NCBI GenBank assembly: GCA_041178225.1
Contig: JBEGVV010000013.1
Coordinates: 1 to 26,016, forward strand
Source: CAIOSQ01 sp041178225
GTDB lineage: Bacteria; Pseudomonadota; Alphaproteobacteria; CACIAM-22H2
DNA: 26,016 bases
Direction: 5' to 3'
The notes below the pieces were generated by a model. That model worked only from the letters and a program-made list of their open reading frames with translations, was not told the origin of the DNA and searched no databases. Every line of letters begins with the position of its first letter. Within the stretch, counting starts at the first letter, position 1. Shown one piece after another: positions 24,001 to 26,016 of the stretch. Both the position numbers and the translations under genes were made by a program.

Positions 24001-24130
24001 CGGCCCGTTTAACCTGATTCCGGTCAAATAAAAATTATCCCTTTTGTTCCAATGGGGTGGTTCCGCGTTCGTGTTGCCCGCCGGGGCATCGCGGACATAG
24101 GTTGCGGCTAGTTCACGGATCCGCGAGAGG
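24001..24130 (+). promoter_or_regulatory. pdhA upstream regulatory region with an AT-rich island
   Basis: Bases 24023-24050 (from GTCAAATAAAAATTATCC to TTTTGTTCC) are strikingly A/T-rich for this genome. Downstream, TTGCCC (24074-24079) and CATAGG (24096-24101) are 16 bases apart and could be the pdhA promoter, with a leader of about 29 bases; CTAGTT (24108-24113) is an alternative -10 without a good -35. The island is suitably placed for an activator site or UP-like element. GAGAGG (24125-24130) is the pdhA ribosome binding site. Confidence 0.4.
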
Positions 24131-24136
24131 ATGACC

Positions 24137-25144
24137 ATGGCGACGCCCGCGAAGCGCAAGACCAAGGCCGAGGACCAGACCGTGCCGGCGGCCGACCTCC
24201 TCCAGTACTACCGCGACATGCTGCTGATCCGCCGCTTCGAGGAAAAGGCGGGGCAGATGTACGGCATGGGCCTGATCGGCGGCTTCTGCCACCTCTACAT
24301 CGGCCAGGAGGCCGTGGTGGTGGGCATGCAGGCGGCGATCACGCCGGACGACGCAGTGATCACCAGCTACCGCGACCATGGCCACATGCTCGCCTGCGGC
24401 ATGGACCCGCGCGGGGTGATGGCCGAGCTCACGGGGCGCCGCGGCGGCTACTCGAAGGGCAAGGGCGGCTCGATGCACATGTTCAGCCGCGAGAAGAACT
24501 TCTACGGCGGCCACGGCATCGTCGGCGCCCAGGTGCCGCTCGGCACCGGCATCGCCTTCGCGCACTGGTACCGCGGCAAGGCGAATGTCTGCCTCACCTA
24601 TCTCGGCGACGGCGCGGCCAACCAGGGCCAGGTCTACGAGAGCCTCAACATGGCGGCGCTCTGGAAGCTGCCCTGCATCTACATCATCGAGAACAACCGC
24701 TACGGCATGGGCACCGCGATCGAGCGCGCCTCCGCGTCGACGGAGTTCTATCGCCGCGGCGAGCCCTGGGGGATCCCGGGCGAGGCCGTCGACGGCATGA
24801 GCGTGATCGCCGTGCGCGAGGCAGGCATGCGCGCCGTCGCCCACGCGAAGGCGGGCAAGGGGCCGTACATCCTCGAGATGAAGACCTACCGCTACCGCGG
24901 CCACTCGATGTCCGACCCCGCCAAGTACCGCTCGAAGGAGGAGGTCGAGAAGATGCGCTCGCAGCACGACCCGATCGAGCAGCTCGCGCGCATGCTCGTC
25001 GAGGGCGGCATGGCGGACGACGCCAGGCTCAAGCAGCTCGACCGCGAGGTGAAGGAGATCGTGACCGCCTCGGCGGATTTCGCGCAGCAGTCGCCCGAGC
25101 CGGATCCGTCCGAGCTCTGGACCGACGTGCTGGTAGAGGGTTGA
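24137..25144 (+). CDS. pdhA: Pyruvate dehydrogenase E1 component, alpha subunit
   Basis: A 335-residue subunit that, with the beta subunit, decarboxylates pyruvate using thiamine diphosphate and loads the acetyl group onto lipoyl-E2. The thiamine diphosphate motif runs from GDGAANQG (157-164) to the Asn of IENNRYGMGT (N187). SYRDHGH (78-83), GKGGSMHMF and YRGHSMSDPAKYRSKEE are typical of the alpha2-beta2 E1 family. ATG 24137 is preferred over ATG 24131 because GAGAGG ends at 24130, leaving six bases to 24137 and none to 24131. The next gene starts 16 bases after the stop. An acetoin or branched-chain E1 is less likely given the eno-ftsB context and the lipoyl-E1 beta partner. Confidence 0.95.
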   Translation: MATPAKRKTKAEDQTVPAADLLQYYRDMLLIRRFEEKAGQMYGMGLIGGFCHLYIGQEAVVVGMQAAITPDDAVITSYRDHGHMLACGMDPRGVMAELTGRRGGYSKGKGGSMHMFSREKNFYGGHGIVGAQVPLGTGIAFAHWYRGKANVCLTYLGDGAANQGQVYESLNMAALWKLPCIYIIENNRYGMGTAIERASASTEFYRRGEPWGIPGEAVDGMSVIAVREAGMRAVAHAKAGKGPYILEMKTYRYRGHSMSDPAKYRSKEEVEKMRSQHDPIEQLARMLVEGGMADDARLKQLDREVKEIVTASADFAQQSPEPDPSELWTDVLVEG

Positions 25145-25160
25145 GCGGGAGGAACGAGAC

Positions 25161-26016
25161 ATGTCCGTGAACGTGCTGATGCCCGCCCTGTCCCCGACCA
25201 TGACCGAGGGGAAGATCGCCCGCTGGCTCAAGGCCGAGGGCGACGAGGTCCGCTCGGGCCAGGTCCTGTGCGAGATCGAGACCGACAAGGCGACCATGGA
25301 GGTCGAGGCCGTCGACGAGGGACGCCTCGCGCGCATCCTCGTCCCGGCCGGGACCGAGGGCGTGAAGGTCAACACCCCGATCGCCGTGATCGCGGGCGAG
25401 GGCGAGGCCGATGCGCCGGCGACCGCGGCCGCAGCCCCCGCTGCCGCCCCTGTCGCGGCGCCCGCCGCGCCGGCGATCCTGTCCGCCGCGCCGGCCTCCG
25501 CGCCGCCGGCCGAGGAACGCAGCTACGATCGCCACGTGACCCTCACCGTGCGCGAGGCGCTGCGCGACGCGATGGCCGAGGAGATGCGCCGCGACGCCGG
25601 CGTGTTCCTGATGGGCGAGGAGGTCGCGCAGTACCAGGGCGCCTACAAGGTCAGCCAGGGCCTGCTGCAGGAATTCGGTGCGAAGCGCGTGATCGACACG
25701 CCGATCACCGAGCAGGGCTTCGCCGGCATGGCCGTCGGCGCGGGCTTCATGGGCCTGCGCCCGATCGTCGAGTTCATGACCTTCAACTTCGCCATGCAGG
25801 CGATTGACCACATCATCAATTCGGCTGCAAAAACTTTGTATATGTCCGGCGGCCAGATGGGATGCCCGATCGTCTTCCGGGGGCCCAACGGCGCCGCGAG
25901 CCGCGTGGCCGCCCAGCACTCGCAGTGCTACGCGTCCTGGTACGCGCATTGCCCGGGGCTCAAGGTCGTCTCGCCATGGTCCGCGGCCGACGCCAAGGGC
26001 CTGCTCAAGTCGGCGA
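25161..26016 (+). CDS. pdhB: Pyruvate dehydrogenase E1 component, beta subunit with N-terminal lipoyl domain (partial)
   Basis: The first 285 codons; the gene continues past the window end. Residues 1-80 are a biotinyl/lipoyl domain with the attachment lysine K43 in ETDKAT. An Ala/Pro-rich flexible linker (about 82-118) joins it to the transketolase-like E1 beta domain, which starts SYDRHVTLTVREALRDAMAEEM and includes GEEVAQYQGAYKVSQG, DTPITEQGFAGMAVG and FNFAMQAIDHIINSAAK. A lipoyl domain on E1 beta is a known feature of many alphaproteobacterial pyruvate dehydrogenases, and this rules out an E2 call. GGGAGGAA precedes ATG 25161. A short A/T-rich patch with unusual codons lies at 25816-25844. 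pdhC (E2) is expected just beyond the window. Confidence 0.95.
   Translation, partial: MSVNVLMPALSPTMTEGKIARWLKAEGDEVRSGQVLCEIETDKATMEVEAVDEGRLARILVPAGTEGVKVNTPIAVIAGEGEADAPATAAAAPAAAPVAAPAAPAILSAAPASAPPAEERSYDRHVTLTVREALRDAMAEEMRRDAGVFLMGEEVAQYQGAYKVSQGLLQEFGAKRVIDTPITEQGFAGMAVGAGFMGLRPIVEFMTFNFAMQAIDHIINSAAKTLYMSGGQMGCPIVFRGPNGAASRVAAQHSQCYASWYAHCPGLKVVSPWSAADAKGLLKSA

Noticed and set aside
25161..25400. Dihydrolipoyl acetyltransferase (E2) because of the lipoyl domain
   Set aside because: The region after the linker is an E1 beta transketolase-like domain, with no peripheral-subunit-binding or acyltransferase domain.
25804..25844. Internal promoter in pdhB from TTGACC and a TATA-like patch
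   Set aside because: The two elements are about 26 bases apart and TTGACC falls in ordinary codons. The patch itself is kept as a finding.

Overview
This is a GC-rich chromosomal window (mostly G/C at third codon positions) from an alphaproteobacterium, most likely of a Rhodospirillales/Acetobacterales or similar lineage. The assignment rests on gene order: ppiD, trpD-trpC-moaC-moeA, tpiA-secG-pyrG-kdsA, eno-ftsB and pdhA-pdhB (with a lipoyl domain on E1 beta) are a familiar alphaproteobacterial neighbourhood. Species cannot be read from the sequence. No tRNA, rRNA, CRISPR array, insertion sequence or phage gene was seen, no intergenic gap exceeds about 170 bases, and no gene looks broken.

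Region 1 (99-6798, + strand) is an accessory catabolic cluster. It has a TAXI-type TRAP solute-binding protein, a fused 4TM/12TM TRAP permease, a Rieske non-haem iron oxygenase of the quaternary-amine demethylase type, and a large FAD/GcvT fusion of the dimethylglycine/sarcosine dehydrogenase family. The last three genes overlap or nearly touch. The set reads as uptake followed by oxidative N-demethylation of a methylated amine; the substrate is unknown and no reductase partner for the Rieske protein is present. This is the best candidate for a little-described system in the window.

Region 2 (6805-10347, - strand) is trpD-trpC-moaC-moeA (tryptophan and molybdenum cofactor synthesis) with ATGA-type overlaps between trpC, moaC and moeA. 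Region 3 (10453-13905, + strand) diverges from trpD: a CopA-like copper ATPase, a YibQ-like divergent polysaccharide deacetylase overlapping it, and a 67-residue CopZ-like chaperone. It appears inserted between trpD and ppiD. Region 4 is ppiD (- strand), a membrane-anchored periplasmic folding factor.

Region 5 (15968-19734, + strand) carries tpiA, secG, pyrG and kdsA (glycolysis, protein export, CTP and KDO synthesis). Region 6 is a second accessory insert: a convergent cytidine deaminase, then a haloacid-dehalogenase-type hydrolase and a ureidoglycolate-lyase-like cupin. Region 7 returns to the conserved block with eno, ftsB, pdhA and the first 285 codons of pdhB, which runs off the window. 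The central genes link glycolysis (tpiA, eno) to acetyl-CoA (pdhAB) and envelope synthesis (kdsA, ftsB, secG).

Regulatory reading: several upstream gaps hold a weak -35 and a -10 beginning CTA, 16 bases apart (ppiD, tpiA, secG, pyrG, eno). Strong hairpins follow the TAXI gene, secG and eno. All promoter and terminator calls are by eye.
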